Positions 36,008 through 44,685 of a stretch of 64,000 nucleotides of DNA are shown piece after piece. The DNA comes from Candidatus Limnocylindrales bacterium (GTDB taxonomy: Bacteria; Desulfobacterota; Binatia; UBA1149; CAITLU01). The translations under genes and the position numbers were made by a program. The stretch's first letter is position 1, and every line of letters starts with the position of its first letter. The notes below the pieces were generated by a model. It was given only the letters and a program-made list of their open reading frames with translations, was not told the origin of the DNA and ran no database searches. The DNA lies in the NCBI GenBank assembly GCA_035626395.1, contig DASPNR010000042.1:124001-188000 (forward strand), written 5' to 3'.

Positions 36008-37669
36008 TCAGAAGCCGCGGCGCTCCAGCGCGTGCGCTACCCGCTCTCTGGCGGCTTCATGCTGCATTGGAAACGCGCGGAAGAAATCCGCGCGCGTCAA
36101 TGCCGCGTTGCGGGCGCGCACGTCGCCGGCCCAGTACGCCGCGCGTGCGTCGTTGCCCGCCAGGCCGTGCGCTGCCACGGCGATCATCGGGATCAGCACG
36201 TGCGCGCCGGGAGCGCGGGCAGCGCGCTCGGCCCACGTCGCCGCTTCCGCATCCTCGCCGCGCACCATGTGGCTGAACGATCGGGTGCCGAGCATCGCGT
36301 AGAAGAGCGGATCGAGCGGGCTCAGCCGCATGGCCATGTCGACGTGTGCGCGGCCTTCGAGCCCGTGCCCTGCAAGCGAATCCGTCCACCCGAGCGCATA
36401 GATGCCCTGGGCATAGTTGGGGCTCATCGCCACGGCCCGCTCCAGCCAGCCGCGGCTGCGGTCGAGATCGCCGTCGAGCCAGTACGTGCGTCCCATCGTG
36501 AAGTTGACGAACGGGTCGAGCGGATCGAGCTCGACGGCGCGCTCGGCGAACTGGCGTGCCAGCGCCCGCTCGCCTTCCAGGTTCTCCGTATGGCGCAGGA
36601 ACGCCGTCTGGAAATGCACGAACGACAGACCGCCGTGGGCGCGCGCAAAGCCGGGATCACGCGTGATGGCCTGCGCGAACAGCGCGGCAGCGATCTGGTT
36701 GTCGCGCTTGTTGAAGCGATACATGTGCTGCAGACCCAGGTGATAGGACAACCAGGCATCGAGATGCTCGCTGACGGCCAGGCGCGCCTTCTCGGCCTCG
36801 TGCAGCGGAATGCGGATCTCCAGCGCAGTCACCACACAGGAGGCGAGTCGTGCCCGCATCGCATGGACGTCATCGAGCGGGGCCAGCAGCTCCTCGGCCC
36901 AGACGACGCCGCCATCGACGGTATCGGTGAGCTCCACACGCACGGCCAGATGCGCGCGGCGGGCCAGCTCCAGCGTTCCCGACAGCACGTAGCGTGCACC
37001 GAGCAGGCGGCGGATCTCGCCGGCGTCCTCGTTGCCGCGCAGCCGGAACGACGACGCGCGCGCAATGACGAAGAGCCATCGCATGCGAGACAACTCGGCG
37101 ATCAGCTCGTGCGGGATCGCCTCCGCCAGCGGCTCGTAAGCGCCCGGCGATCCGAGGAAACGAAAGGGAAGCACCGCAATCGACGGCCGCGATGCGTGTG
37201 CGGTCGCAGGCGAATCGCCGGTTGCCGCTTCGTCCGTGCTGGCTGCGCTCGCTACTGCACGGGCGCCTGCTGCCAACGCGTCGCCAGCGGCCGTCGCAGC
37301 GGCGGTTGAGGCGACGCCGGCTGTCGCGTCGGCGACCGCGTCCACCGATCCGCCCTGCCTCTCCGCGCGCACATCGCCGACGAAGCGGAACCCGCGCCCG
37401 TGCAGCGTCTTGATGAGTCGCTGCGCCTTGCCGTCGTCGCCGAGGGCGCGGCGCGCCGACTTGATGCGACTGGATAGGGCGGCATCCGAGATCGCCCGCC
37501 CGTCCCAGACCTTCTCGATCAGCTCGTCCTTGGAAACCATTCGTTCATGGTTCTCCAGGAGGAGGGCGAGCAGACGGAAGACCTGCGGCTCCAGCGGCCG
37601 CGCCTGTCCGGCGGCGCGCAACTCGACGGCGGCGGTGTCGAGCTCGAACTGGCCGAAGCGGTAGATCAT
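36008..37669 (-). CDS. CadC-like transcription regulator with TolB-like and TPR domains
   Basis: 553 residues. The OmpR/CadC-type winged helix at about 1-100 contains LLLENHERMVSKDELIEKVW and TLHGRGFRFVG. An Ala-rich linker covers about 105-165. A FlgO/TolB-like domain (about 168-300) starts SIAVLPFRFLGSPGAYEPLA and continues YVLSGTLELA. The TPR-like helical repeats run from about 310 to the end. Unlike CadC there is no transmembrane segment, so signals must be cytoplasmic, perhaps through the TPR region. It is divergent from the cupin gene at 37.8 kb, a likely target. Confidence 0.85.
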   Translation of the reverse strand: MIYRFGQFELDTAAVELRAAGQARPLEPQVFRLLALLLENHERMVSKDELIEKVWDGRAISDAALSSRIKSARRALGDDGKAQRLIKTLHGRGFRFVGDVRAERQGGSVDAVADATAGVASTAAATAAGDALAAGARAVASAASTDEAATGDSPATAHASRPSIAVLPFRFLGSPGAYEPLAEAIPHELIAELSRMRWLFVIARASSFRLRGNEDAGEIRRLLGARYVLSGTLELARRAHLAVRVELTDTVDGGVVWAEELLAPLDDVHAMRARLASCVVTALEIRIPLHEAEKARLAVSEHLDAWLSYHLGLQHMYRFNKRDNQIAAALFAQAITRDPGFARAHGGLSFVHFQTAFLRHTENLEGERALARQFAERAVELDPLDPFVNFTMGRTYWLDGDLDRSRGWLERAVAMSPNYAQGIYALGWTDSLAGHGLEGRAHVDMAMRLSPLDPLFYAMLGTRSFSHMVRGEDAEAATWAERAARAPGAHVLIPMIAVAAHGLAGNDARAAYWAGDVRARNAALTRADFFRAFPMQHEAARERVAHALERRGF

Positions 37670-37773
37670 GCGCGACGATACCGCATCCTCTGCGCCGCTC
37701 CCACGAATCTCCAGGCTTTCTCCAGGACCTCTCCAAGCTTGAACGGACGCTGTTCGGCTACACCGATACCACG

Positions 37774-38187
37774 GTGCCGGAGCGGTTCCGGCGCGACAGC
37801 CAGGAAGAGGAGCGCATCGTGAAACAGGAACGAACCGAGCTGCCGACGCGTCTGGGTGCGGGAGGGGTCTGCATCCAGGCGCAGGATTGGGCCGACTGGA
37901 ACGTGGCGCGCATCCGTTTCCCGAAGGGAGCCGATGCGACGCCTCTGCTCGAGGGAATGCCGCAGGACCTCTGTCAGTGTCCGCACTGGGGAACGGTTCT
38001 GCAGGGTTCGATCCATGTCCGCTACGCCGACGGCACGCGCGAGCACGTGCGGGCCGGCGACGTCTACTACTGGCCGCCGGGCCACACGGTCTGGGTCGAA
38101 GAGGATTACGAGGCCGTCGAGTTCAGCCCGAGCGGGCCGATGGGCGCAGTGATCGATCATCTCAATGCCAAGCTCGCGGCGGTGTAG
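37774..38187 (+). CDS. Cupin-domain protein, start uncertain
   Basis: About 137 residues from GTG 37774. The cupin region includes CPHWGTVLQGSIHVRYADG, VRAGDVYYWPPGHTVWVEED and EFSPSGPMG. A GTG at 37819 has a much better ribosome site (GGAAGAGGAGCG) and would give a 122-residue protein. The open frame extends upstream of 37774 with protein-like sequence (LERTLFGYTDTTVPERF), so the true start may be either. Metal-dependent small-molecule binding or catalysis is expected. It is transcribed divergently from the CadC-like regulator. Confidence 0.75.
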   Translation: MPERFRRDSQEEERIVKQERTELPTRLGAGGVCIQAQDWADWNVARIRFPKGADATPLLEGMPQDLCQCPHWGTVLQGSIHVRYADGTREHVRAGDVYYWPPGHTVWVEEDYEAVEFSPSGPMGAVIDHLNAKLAAV

Positions 38188-38280
38188 CGCGCTGCGAATC
38201 CTTCATCCGATCCGCCACCGCTGGTGGCCCCAACCACGTCGCCGATCGCCGGCGACGGCAACGCAAAGGAGCTGCAGACA

Positions 38281-38505
38281 ATGCCACTGGTTACCATTGA
38301 CGTGATCAAGGACGTTTTCACCGACAGCCAGAAGCGCGACCTCATCGACAAGGTCACCGAAGCGATGATCGCCGTCGAAGGCGAGAGCATGCGCCCCGTG
38401 ACGTGGGTGCGCATCCAGGAGTTCGAAGGCGGCGACTGGGCCATCGGCGGCAAGGCGCTTCGCGCAGCCGACGTGCACGCCATGGCGGCCGGCAAAGCCG
38501 CCTGA
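38281..38505 (+). CDS. 4-oxalocrotonate tautomerase-family protein
   Basis: A 74-residue tautomerase. After Met removal the chain starts [13 protein letters not shown] with the catalytic N-terminal proline; a typical 4-OT helix [18 protein letters not shown] follows, and the length matches the family. AAAGGAG lies 9 bases upstream of ATG 38281. It catalyses keto-enol tautomerisation in aromatic or related degradation or acts on an unknown substrate; no catechol pathway genes are adjacent. It sits 93 bp after the cupin gene on the same strand, so co-transcription is possible. Confidence 0.9.
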   Translation: MPLVTIDVIKDVFTDSQKRDLIDKVTEAMIAVEGESMRPVTWVRIQEFEGGDWAIGGKALRAADVHAMAAGKAA

Positions 38506-38532
38506 ACCGGAACGGCGGCGGGTGCTGCGACG

Positions 38533-39606
38533 TCAATCGACCGACGTCGCGGCACCTGACCACGAAGCCGCCAGTGCCTCGGCAATCGTGCGCACGTTGT
38601 AGTCGAGCATGGAGACGTAGTCGCCGGTGCCGTCGCGGCTGCCGGTCTGATGCGCGAGCGGCACGATGCGCGCGCCGGTAGCGCCGGAGACGACCGTGGC
38701 ATGGCGCGGATCGTAGTACGGCGACGCGAAGATCAGCCGAATGCGATGTTCCTTCATGCGGTCGATGACCTTTCGCAGGTGCGTCGTCGTCGGCGGAATG
38801 CCCGGCTTCGGCTCCAGATGATCGACGACAACCAGGCCGAAGCGGCGCGCGAAGTACGTCCACATCGCGTGATCGTCGACGACCTTGGTGCCGTGGAACG
38901 GCAGCAGCGCCCCCAGCCACCCGGAGAGCGACGCGCGGTCGCCCTGCTGGGCCAGGAAATCGCCGAGCGCGCCGCGCTCGTGCAGCACCGCCAGCTTGAA
39001 GGCATCGTACTTGGCCGCCAGCGTCTCGCCCACCAGCGCCGTCGCCAGACGCTGGCGCAGGCGCCCGAGCCGCTCCTGGAAGTAGGCCTGATCCTCGGGC
39101 CGCTGCTCGCTCAGCTTGCGCGCGAGCAGGGACGCGACCTCGAGCCCACGCACCGGGTCGAGCAGATAGTGCGGGCTTCCGGCCACGTGCACGTCGCCCA
39201 TGGAGCGGTCCACGTCGGAGGTGGCGATGTCGAGCGGCACGATGGCCGTGGAGGCATCGACGAAGCCGGGCGCGCCGGGAAGGACGCGTGCATTGCGCGC
39301 GTTCTGCAGCAGCACCGGGACGTAGCCGACCTCGAGGTCGAGCCCGACCTGCACGAACAGATCCGCCTCCGAAAGCAGCTTGATGAAGCTCGGCCGCGCT
39401 TCGGCGAAGTGGGCGTCGTCGCGGCCGCGCACCATTTCGGAGACGGTGACGCGGTCGCCGCCGACCTGGCGCGTGAGGTCGCCAAGGTCCGTGGTGGTGA
39501 CGAAGACGCGCACGGGCGGCGCGGCCGAGGCCGTGGCTGAAACGAGCACCGATGCCAGGACCGCGATCGCGGCGCGGCAGGAGGTGGAGCGTGCCTGTCG
39601 TTGCAT
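38533..39606 (-). CDS. Metal ABC transporter substrate-binding protein (ZnuA/cluster 9 type)
   Basis: A 357-residue periplasmic protein of the ZnuA/MntA/TroA fold. The signal peptide ends TASA (about residue 28). Metal ligands appear in DDAHFAEARPS, GSPHYLLDP, DDHAMWTYFARRFGL and the late ASPYYDPRH segment. The His-rich loop of ZnuA is short or absent, so manganese or iron is as possible as zinc. GAGGAG precedes ATG 39606. It is last in an operon with the barrel protein (11-bp gap). No permease or ATPase for the importer is in the window, so they must be elsewhere. Confidence 0.88.
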   Translation of the reverse strand: MQRQARSTSCRAAIAVLASVLVSATASAAPPVRVFVTTTDLGDLTRQVGGDRVTVSEMVRGRDDAHFAEARPSFIKLLSEADLFVQVGLDLEVGYVPVLLQNARNARVLPGAPGFVDASTAIVPLDIATSDVDRSMGDVHVAGSPHYLLDPVRGLEVASLLARKLSEQRPEDQAYFQERLGRLRQRLATALVGETLAAKYDAFKLAVLHERGALGDFLAQQGDRASLSGWLGALLPFHGTKVVDDHAMWTYFARRFGLVVVDHLEPKPGIPPTTTHLRKVIDRMKEHRIRLIFASPYYDPRHATVVSGATGARIVPLAHQTGSRDGTGDYVSMLDYNVRTIAEALAASWSGAATSVD

Positions 39607-39617
39607 GGCGCTCCTCC

Positions 39618-41288
39618 TCAGTACTTGTGCGCCGCGTGCTTGCCGTAGAGCACTTCGGCGCCGATCCAGATCGTGTGCGCGTCGCCGTCCTGGAGATGGT
39701 CGGCGCGGTCGTAGTTGTACTGCAGGCGAAGGCGCGAAAACTCCGTTGGATGCCAGACCAGCAGCGGAGAGATGCGGTGGCGGTCGTCGCGCAGGGGATC
39801 CTGACCGCGGTCGGCGAACATCCCTTCGGCGATGCTGGCGCCGCTGCCGCCGGCCCACTCGTAGCGAAGGCCGGCCGCCCAGCCGTAGCGGAACCCGTAG
39901 AGGAGCTGCGTGTACAGGGCGGTGTCGCGCAGCGTCGAGGCATGCAGATCGTTCGGGAACGGCTCCTCGTGCTCCTCCTCTTCGCCATGGCCGTGACCGT
40001 CGCCGTCGTCGCCGCCGACATCGGTGCCGGCCAGGAACGGATCGGCGTGGTAGTGGCGGCGGACGATCTCGGTCTGCCACAGGAAGAACGGCCAGCCCCG
40101 GAAGTTGTCCGGCGCGCGCCAGCGCACCTTGGCATCGGCGCCGTAAATCCAGGTATGGCCGTCGGGGCCGGTGGCATTGGGCCCGTACAGCGTGCTGGCG
40201 CCGAGCAGCAGCGCGCTCGTCTGCGACAGATCCCAGGAGGTGTTCCAGCGCGCCAGCCACAGCATGTCGTCGAGGCCGTCGACGTCGCGCTTGACGTGCG
40301 GCCGGCCCCCGATGCCTTCCTCGCCGATGAAGCTGGGCGTGAATTCGCCTTCGTCGGCGTTCTGGATGCCCACGTGCAGCTCGGAGAAGAACGGCGTCGG
40401 CATCAGCCATCCCAGCCTCAGGCCCGGAGCGCGCTGACCTTCGCCGCCGAACATGCGCGTCATCGCCACCGGCTGGTCCATCCAGTCCCAGGCGTGCGCG
40501 TGCGTCGGATTGATGAGGCCGAACTCGGTGAGGGAGTAGCCGGCCTCGAGCTGCAGGCCGAGCGGCAGGCCGGTCGTCACGAGGAAGGCCTCCTCCAGCT
40601 CGACGCCGTGGGTGGAGGCGACGATGTGCGCCTCGCCGGCGAAGTACGGATCGACGGCGCCGGTCAGGGAGAGCTCGGCCTGCTGCAGCGTAAAGCCGTT
40701 CTGGTTTGGATCGTGGGCGCCGCCCTGCAGCACTTCGAGCGCATGATCGCCGACGGAGGAGCCGCCGCCGGCCACCAGCGTCGACAGCGCGATGTCGATC
40801 AGACGCGCGCGCGCTGCAGTGCCGACGCCTGCCGAGGCGACATCGCCCGGCGGCGCCGGCGCATCCACGACGGTCGGCTCGCGAGCCGAGAGCGGCGCTG
40901 CCTGCGGTGCGGTTGCAGGCCGGGCGAGGCCACCGGTTTCCGCGAGGGCTCGATCCAGCGCCTGAGCCGCAGCAGGAGCGGCAGGCTCGCTCGCCTCCGA
41001 GGCGACTGCCGCATCGTCCGCCGTCCCCGATGCACGACCTGCCGCCGCGGCCGGCGTGCGGCCGTCCATGAGGACGCGCAGCATCCGTTCCAGCTCGGCC
41101 ATGCGCTGGCGATTCTCTTCGTCGCGACGGCGAAGCGTGTCTACCTCCTGCCGCAGCCGTTGCAGCTCCGCGCGCGGGTCGTCACCGGCCGTCGCAAGGC
41201 CGGCGACGGAACAAAGGAGGATGATGGAAAGCAGCGATGAGACGGGACGCGCCACGCGGCGCCGACCCATCGAAAGCGGGCGAATCAT
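39618..41288 (-). CDS. Outer-membrane beta-barrel protein with His/Glu-rich loop (metal-operon porin)
   Basis: 556 residues. AGGAG lies before ATG 41288; signal peptide ends GLATAG. A coiled-coil segment (about 38-70, ELQRLRQEVDTLRRRDEEN) and an Ala/Pro-rich linker (to about 165) precede the barrel (about 170-556), which alternates aromatic girdle residues and ends in KY. A surface loop GDDGDGHGHGEEEEHEE (about residues 423-439) is a probable divalent-metal-collecting site. With the ZnuA-like protein and a Cys/His-rich small protein, it is a candidate outer-membrane channel for zinc or a similar metal. No named family is claimed. Confidence 0.78.
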   Translation of the reverse strand: MIRPLSMGRRRVARPVSSLLSIILLCSVAGLATAGDDPRAELQRLRQEVDTLRRRDEENRQRMAELERMLRVLMDGRTPAAAAGRASGTADDAAVASEASEPAAPAAAQALDRALAETGGLARPATAPQAAPLSAREPTVVDAPAPPGDVASAGVGTAARARLIDIALSTLVAGGGSSVGDHALEVLQGGAHDPNQNGFTLQQAELSLTGAVDPYFAGEAHIVASTHGVELEEAFLVTTGLPLGLQLEAGYSLTEFGLINPTHAHAWDWMDQPVAMTRMFGGEGQRAPGLRLGWLMPTPFFSELHVGIQNADEGEFTPSFIGEEGIGGRPHVKRDVDGLDDMLWLARWNTSWDLSQTSALLLGASTLYGPNATGPDGHTWIYGADAKVRWRAPDNFRGWPFFLWQTEIVRRHYHADPFLAGTDVGGDDGDGHGHGEEEEHEEPFPNDLHASTLRDTALYTQLLYGFRYGWAAGLRYEWAGGSGASIAEGMFADRGQDPLRDDRHRISPLLVWHPTEFSRLRLQYNYDRADHLQDGDAHTIWIGAEVLYGKHAAHKY

Positions 41289-41393
41289 GAAACACTCCTG
41301 ATCGAACGAAGGGGCCGAACCCCGGCCAGCCGCGTGCAGCGCGCGCAGCGCGATCAGGCTCGGCCGATGTGCAAAAAAGCGGACGAGTTCGTG

Positions 41394-41777
41394 TCAGGCG
41401 TGGAAGGGCGGGGCGCGGGGAGTTCCGCAGCGTGCCGCGATCTGCGAGCGCGCGCTGCGGCTGACGTGTCGCAGCGTCTGCGAAGCGACGTGCGGCACTG
41501 GCGTCGAGGTGCACGTCGGTGCGCCGAGCGACTTCGAGTGGGCGGAGATGCGGCAGACGGCGCACGATCCGTCGTCGTGTCGTGAGCCATGCTCGGTCGC
41601 GGCGTGGTGCGCCTGCCATGCGCCGGCGGCGTCGGTGGAGGCCGCAGCCGGAGCCGAATGTCGTTGATGCTCGACGTGAAGCGCAGGAAGACCGGCCTGC
41701 ACCGTCATCGCGAGCAGGCCGAGGGAGGCGGCAAGCTGTCGCAGGCGGCGTGAGAAGCTGGTGCGCAGGACCGTCAT
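41394..41777 (-). CDS. Small Cys/His-rich exported protein (DUF2946-like)
   Basis: 127 residues. The signal-like segment SLGLLAMTVQAGLPALHVEH leads to a His/Cys-rich part with HHAATEHGSRHDDGSCAVCRISAHS, typical of DUF2946-like proteins beside copper/zinc transport genes. The C-terminal half is Ser/Thr/Arg-rich and may be unstructured. It is the first gene of the minus-strand metal operon (105 bp before the barrel gene). Probable metal-binding or periplasmic metallochaperone role, inferred from position and residues. Confidence 0.6.
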   Translation of the reverse strand: MTVLRTSFSRRLRQLAASLGLLAMTVQAGLPALHVEHQRHSAPAAASTDAAGAWQAHHAATEHGSRHDDGSCAVCRISAHSKSLGAPTCTSTPVPHVASQTLRHVSRSARSQIAARCGTPRAPPFHA

Positions 41778-41853
41778 GTGCGGGACCGGGGGATAAGAGC
41801 AGCGCTCACGGCATCGGTCAAATGCGCGAGCCGCGCCCTGGCCGGTGCGCTCG

Positions 41854-43101
41854 TCAGCGCTCCAGCACGGCCTGATTGACCTCCGCTCTGGCTCGCGAGG
41901 CCTTCACGACCGGGATCTCGTCTTCCGCGAGCGGCTCCATCCACTTCTTGCGGCGCAGTGCCCCGTCGATGAAGGGGGCGAGATCCTGGCGCTTCCTGGC
42001 CTCGCGCCCGGGCGCCTGACGCTGGAACTCTTCGAGAACCTCGGCCGCGAAGAGCTCGAGCGACTGGCAGATGTGCTCGTGGCGGTTGTGGCCGGCCTGC
42101 TGCAGGAAGATCACCTGATCGACGCCGGCTTCCTGATATTCGCGCAGATGGCGGCGCATGTCGTCCGGCGTGCCGATGCCCGAGCCGTGGTACCCCGGAT
42201 CCTCGGCCGCCGCGATCAACTGCTCGGTGCGGTCGCCGCGCATTTCGCGAAAGCTGTCCCACAGCCGCGAGCGCCCCGGAAGTGCGTCCTGCGCCACGAG
42301 CGCATTGACGGCATAGAAGAAGAACTCGAACCCTTCCTGCCCGCGCCGGATCGCTTCGGCGCGGTCATGGTGGATGGAGAAGGCCGAGACCATCGCGAGG
42401 TTGGCATTGACGCTGTGCCCGAGCGGCACGCATTCGTCGCTGCGGATGATGTCGTAGTAGATCGAGCTCCACGTGCGCGCTTCCTCGGGGTCCACGAAGG
42501 CGAAGGCGAGCGCGCCGAGGCCGTTGCGGGCGGCCACGCGGATCGTGTCGCGGTTCGTGCATGCCATCCACATCGGCGGATGCGGTTTCTGCACGGGCTT
42601 GGGCAGCACGTTGCGGCACGGCATCTGGAAGTACTGCCCCTCGAACCCCGGATACGGCGAGAGCACCATCATGTTGGCGATCTGCTCGGCCGCCTCCAGC
42701 GCCATCGCGCGCTTTTCCTTGGCCGGAATGAGGAAGCCGCCGAGCTCCAGCCGCGTCGCGCCCTCCCCGATGCCGAAGTCGAGGCGTCCGCCCGAGATGA
42801 GATCGAGCATGCCGAGCCCTTCGGCGGTGCGCGCGGGATGATTGTAGTTGGGAATGACCTGACGAATGCCGTGGCCGAGGCGGATGTTCCTGGTCCGGGC
42901 TGCAGCGGCGGCCAGGAAGACCTCCGGCGCCGAGCAGTGGGAGTACTCGTCGAGGAAGTGATGCTCGACGCACCAGGCGTAGTCGAAGCCGAGCCGGTCG
43001 GCGAGCTCCACCTGCTCGAGCGCCTCGGTGACGATGCGCCGCTCGGACTGCTCGTCCCAGGGCTTGGGGATCTGGAGCTCGTAGAAGACGCCGAATCTCA
43101 T
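41854..43101 (-). CDS. LLM-class flavin-dependent monooxygenase-like protein
   Basis: A 415-residue bacterial luciferase-like TIM-barrel oxidoreductase using FMNH2 or F420. Conserved GFDYAWCVEHHFLDEY, GHGIRQVIPNYNHPARTAE, and GRLDFGIGEGATRLE segments are present. Its first five codons lie within the left junction of the integrative element: ATGAGATTCGGCGTCT matches the right junction with one change. The ribosome site now used (AGAAGGACTAACC) is encoded by the element, so the gene's promoter region has been replaced. Substrate unknown, likely an organic oxidation. Confidence 0.9.
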   Translation of the reverse strand: MRFGVFYELQIPKPWDEQSERRIVTEALEQVELADRLGFDYAWCVEHHFLDEYSHCSAPEVFLAAAAARTRNIRLGHGIRQVIPNYNHPARTAEGLGMLDLISGGRLDFGIGEGATRLELGGFLIPAKEKRAMALEAAEQIANMMVLSPYPGFEGQYFQMPCRNVLPKPVQKPHPPMWMACTNRDTIRVAARNGLGALAFAFVDPEEARTWSSIYYDIIRSDECVPLGHSVNANLAMVSAFSIHHDRAEAIRRGQEGFEFFFYAVNALVAQDALPGRSRLWDSFREMRGDRTEQLIAAAEDPGYHGSGIGTPDDMRRHLREYQEAGVDQVIFLQQAGHNRHEHICQSLELFAAEVLEEFQRQAPGREARKRQDLAPFIDGALRRKKWMEPLAEDEIPVVKASRARAEVNQAVLER

Positions 43102-43103
43102 GG
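43086..43103. other. Left attachment-site copy of integrative element
   Basis: 18-bp repeat spanning the start codon of the LLM gene (reverse complement reads CCATGAGATTCGGCGTCT). It pairs with the right copy at 49409-49426. Confidence 0.75.
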
Positions 43104-43804
43104 TTAGTCCTTCTGGTGGCGACGAAAAACAAGCACAATCAGCTACTTTGGACCACGAGGCGTATTCTGCGAGAGAACCCGAAGGGCGGAGTTACACTCG
43201 GAGTCACACTCCCGTGCTTGGCAAGGGCTTTGGACGTCGCGCTCGCCAGGAGCATTGCGGAGTCGTTTACCTCGCGCCAATGGAACATGCCCGCCACGGA
43301 CGATGAGGCGGGGGCCGGTCGGCCTTGCAGACCTCTGGCTGACTCCGACCATCCGCAGTTGGCTATCGTGGAGTCCCCGCGAGTCGGAACCCACCCAGGG
43401 CCTACCCTCCCTGATGGACCAACCCGAGCACCGAAATTTTTTCAGAACAGGGCAGGCAGCGCGACGGCTAGGTTCAAGACGTTCAACCGTGCATAACGCG
43501 CTCGGTCGCTCGGCCGAACCGACTGCCCTACGTCGCGCGCAGGCCCATGGTTCGGAGGTCACAGCCGGAGGGGCAAAAGGCGGTGGGTTGTCGCGAAATC
43601 GTAGGGCAGCCTAGGACGCGGGTGCTGAGGCCGTGCGTCGGCGAGCCAGCCCGATGCCGGAGCGGCACTGAGAGGGTCTCGAACCCTCAACACTGCCGAC
43701 AAAAGCGTTCGACGAATGTGACCGACCTAACCGCTTCCCGGTGCCCTCGGGGGGCGTTAATGCTGGAGCACGGTTAGGGTTGAGGCTCGCTACCTTAGTA
43801 GGGC
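43104..43804. other. 700-bp left end of element, no gene seen
   Basis: Frames here are short and not protein-like. A candidate arm-type site lies at 43191-43209. A 15-arm imperfect hairpin around 43664-43697 contains GGGTCTCGAACCC; on the minus strand it resembles a tRNA T-arm (GGTTCGAGACC), but no complete tRNA was found. The remainder has no recognised content. Confidence 0.5.
43191..43209. promoter_or_regulatory. Candidate arm-type site, left end (GTTACAC-N5-GTCACAC)
   Basis: GTTACAC, 5 nt, GTCACAC, identical in spacing and half-sites to the copy at 49236-49254 near the right end. Two copies flanking the element near both ends fit integrase arm-binding or regulator sites. Confidence 0.5.
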
Positions 43805-44653
43805 ATGAAAGCAACGGTGGGAAAACGCATGAACTGTCACCTCCGATATTTCGCCTTGATGGTCTCGATGCTGCTGGCGTCGTGTACCAACCCATACAAG
43901 AAGTTTTACCAAGGCCTGGACCGGGAGCAGATCTTGTCGGGGCCGGTCGCAGCGGCTCCGAAGGAACCGGTAGTCCTCTCCGGATCTGGGTTGACTCCCG
44001 AAGCTATCGAGTCAGACCGCCTGGCTCTCATCGAGGCTGGGTACTGGCAGGTCGGTCACTCCTCGTTCAATGCCGGTTCCGTGAGCACGCGTGGCGCGCT
44101 CAGTGTCGCGAAGAGTATCGGAGCGCACCTCGTTGTTCTGTATTCGCAGTATAGCCACACGGTCAACGGCGTGGTCCCATTGGTACAACGCCTTCCACAG
44201 AGATCGACGACCAACCACAGGGGAAGCTTTCAAACTGGTCCCTACGGTTATGGACTATCTGGACACTACAGCGGGACGTCACAGACCTACGGTTCCGCTA
44301 CCGTCGTAACGGCTATTCCTTACGCAGCTCCTCGCTACGAGTACGGTGCGACCTATTGGACCAAGATGCGCCCCCCGCGACTCGGCGTGCTCGTTGTAGA
44401 CATCCCGTCGGACCAAACCGCTGCTCTCGGTCGGTCATCCGGTGCGATGGTGCAGTTCGTATTGAATGACAGTCCCGCCCGTGCTGCGAACTTGGTGCGC
44501 GGGGACGTTATCATTCGTCTCGGCGATCGTGAGGTCACCGGACAACGTAGCTTCACTGAGGCTCTTGCCGCCAATACGGGTAGCGAGGTCGATCTTCGCT
44601 ATGTCCGTCGTGGCGAGGAGCATTTGGTTCGAGCGAAACTTCGTCAACAGTGA
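43805..44653 (+). CDS. PDZ-domain lipoprotein (island cargo)
   Basis: 282 residues. The signal peptide ends LLASC (Cys27), so it is lipid-anchored. A middle region rich in Gly/Tyr/Ser (about 120-180, with SGHYSGTSQTYGSA) follows, and a PDZ domain covers about 195-280 with GAMVQFVLNDSPARAANLVRGDVIIRLGD. Such PDZ lipoproteins can sense or tether envelope partners, often in proteolysis control, but no protease domain is present. It is on the opposite strand to the rest of the element and probably cargo. ATG 43829 is a possible alternative start. Confidence 0.85.
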   Translation: MKATVGKRMNCHLRYFALMVSMLLASCTNPYKKFYQGLDREQILSGPVAAAPKEPVVLSGSGLTPEAIESDRLALIEAGYWQVGHSSFNAGSVSTRGALSVAKSIGAHLVVLYSQYSHTVNGVVPLVQRLPQRSTTNHRGSFQTGPYGYGLSGHYSGTSQTYGSATVVTAIPYAAPRYEYGATYWTKMRPPRLGVLVVDIPSDQTAALGRSSGAMVQFVLNDSPARAANLVRGDVIIRLGDREVTGQRSFTEALAANTGSEVDLRYVRRGEEHLVRAKLRQQ

Positions 44654-44685
44654 AGCTGTAGGAGGGTTAGGGAGCTCCGGTAGTT

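Noticed and set aside
43086-43103. Left junction as merely a chance match of two LLM-gene starts
   Set aside because: 17 of 18 bases match. The integrase sits beside the right copy, composition changes at both points and twin internal sites exist, so attachment-site copies are the simpler explanation.
43660-43700. Minus-strand tRNA-like T-arm (GGTTCGAGACC) in the element's left end
   Set aside because: Only a T-arm-like hairpin is present. No acceptor stem, anticodon arm or CCA context could be built around it on either strand.
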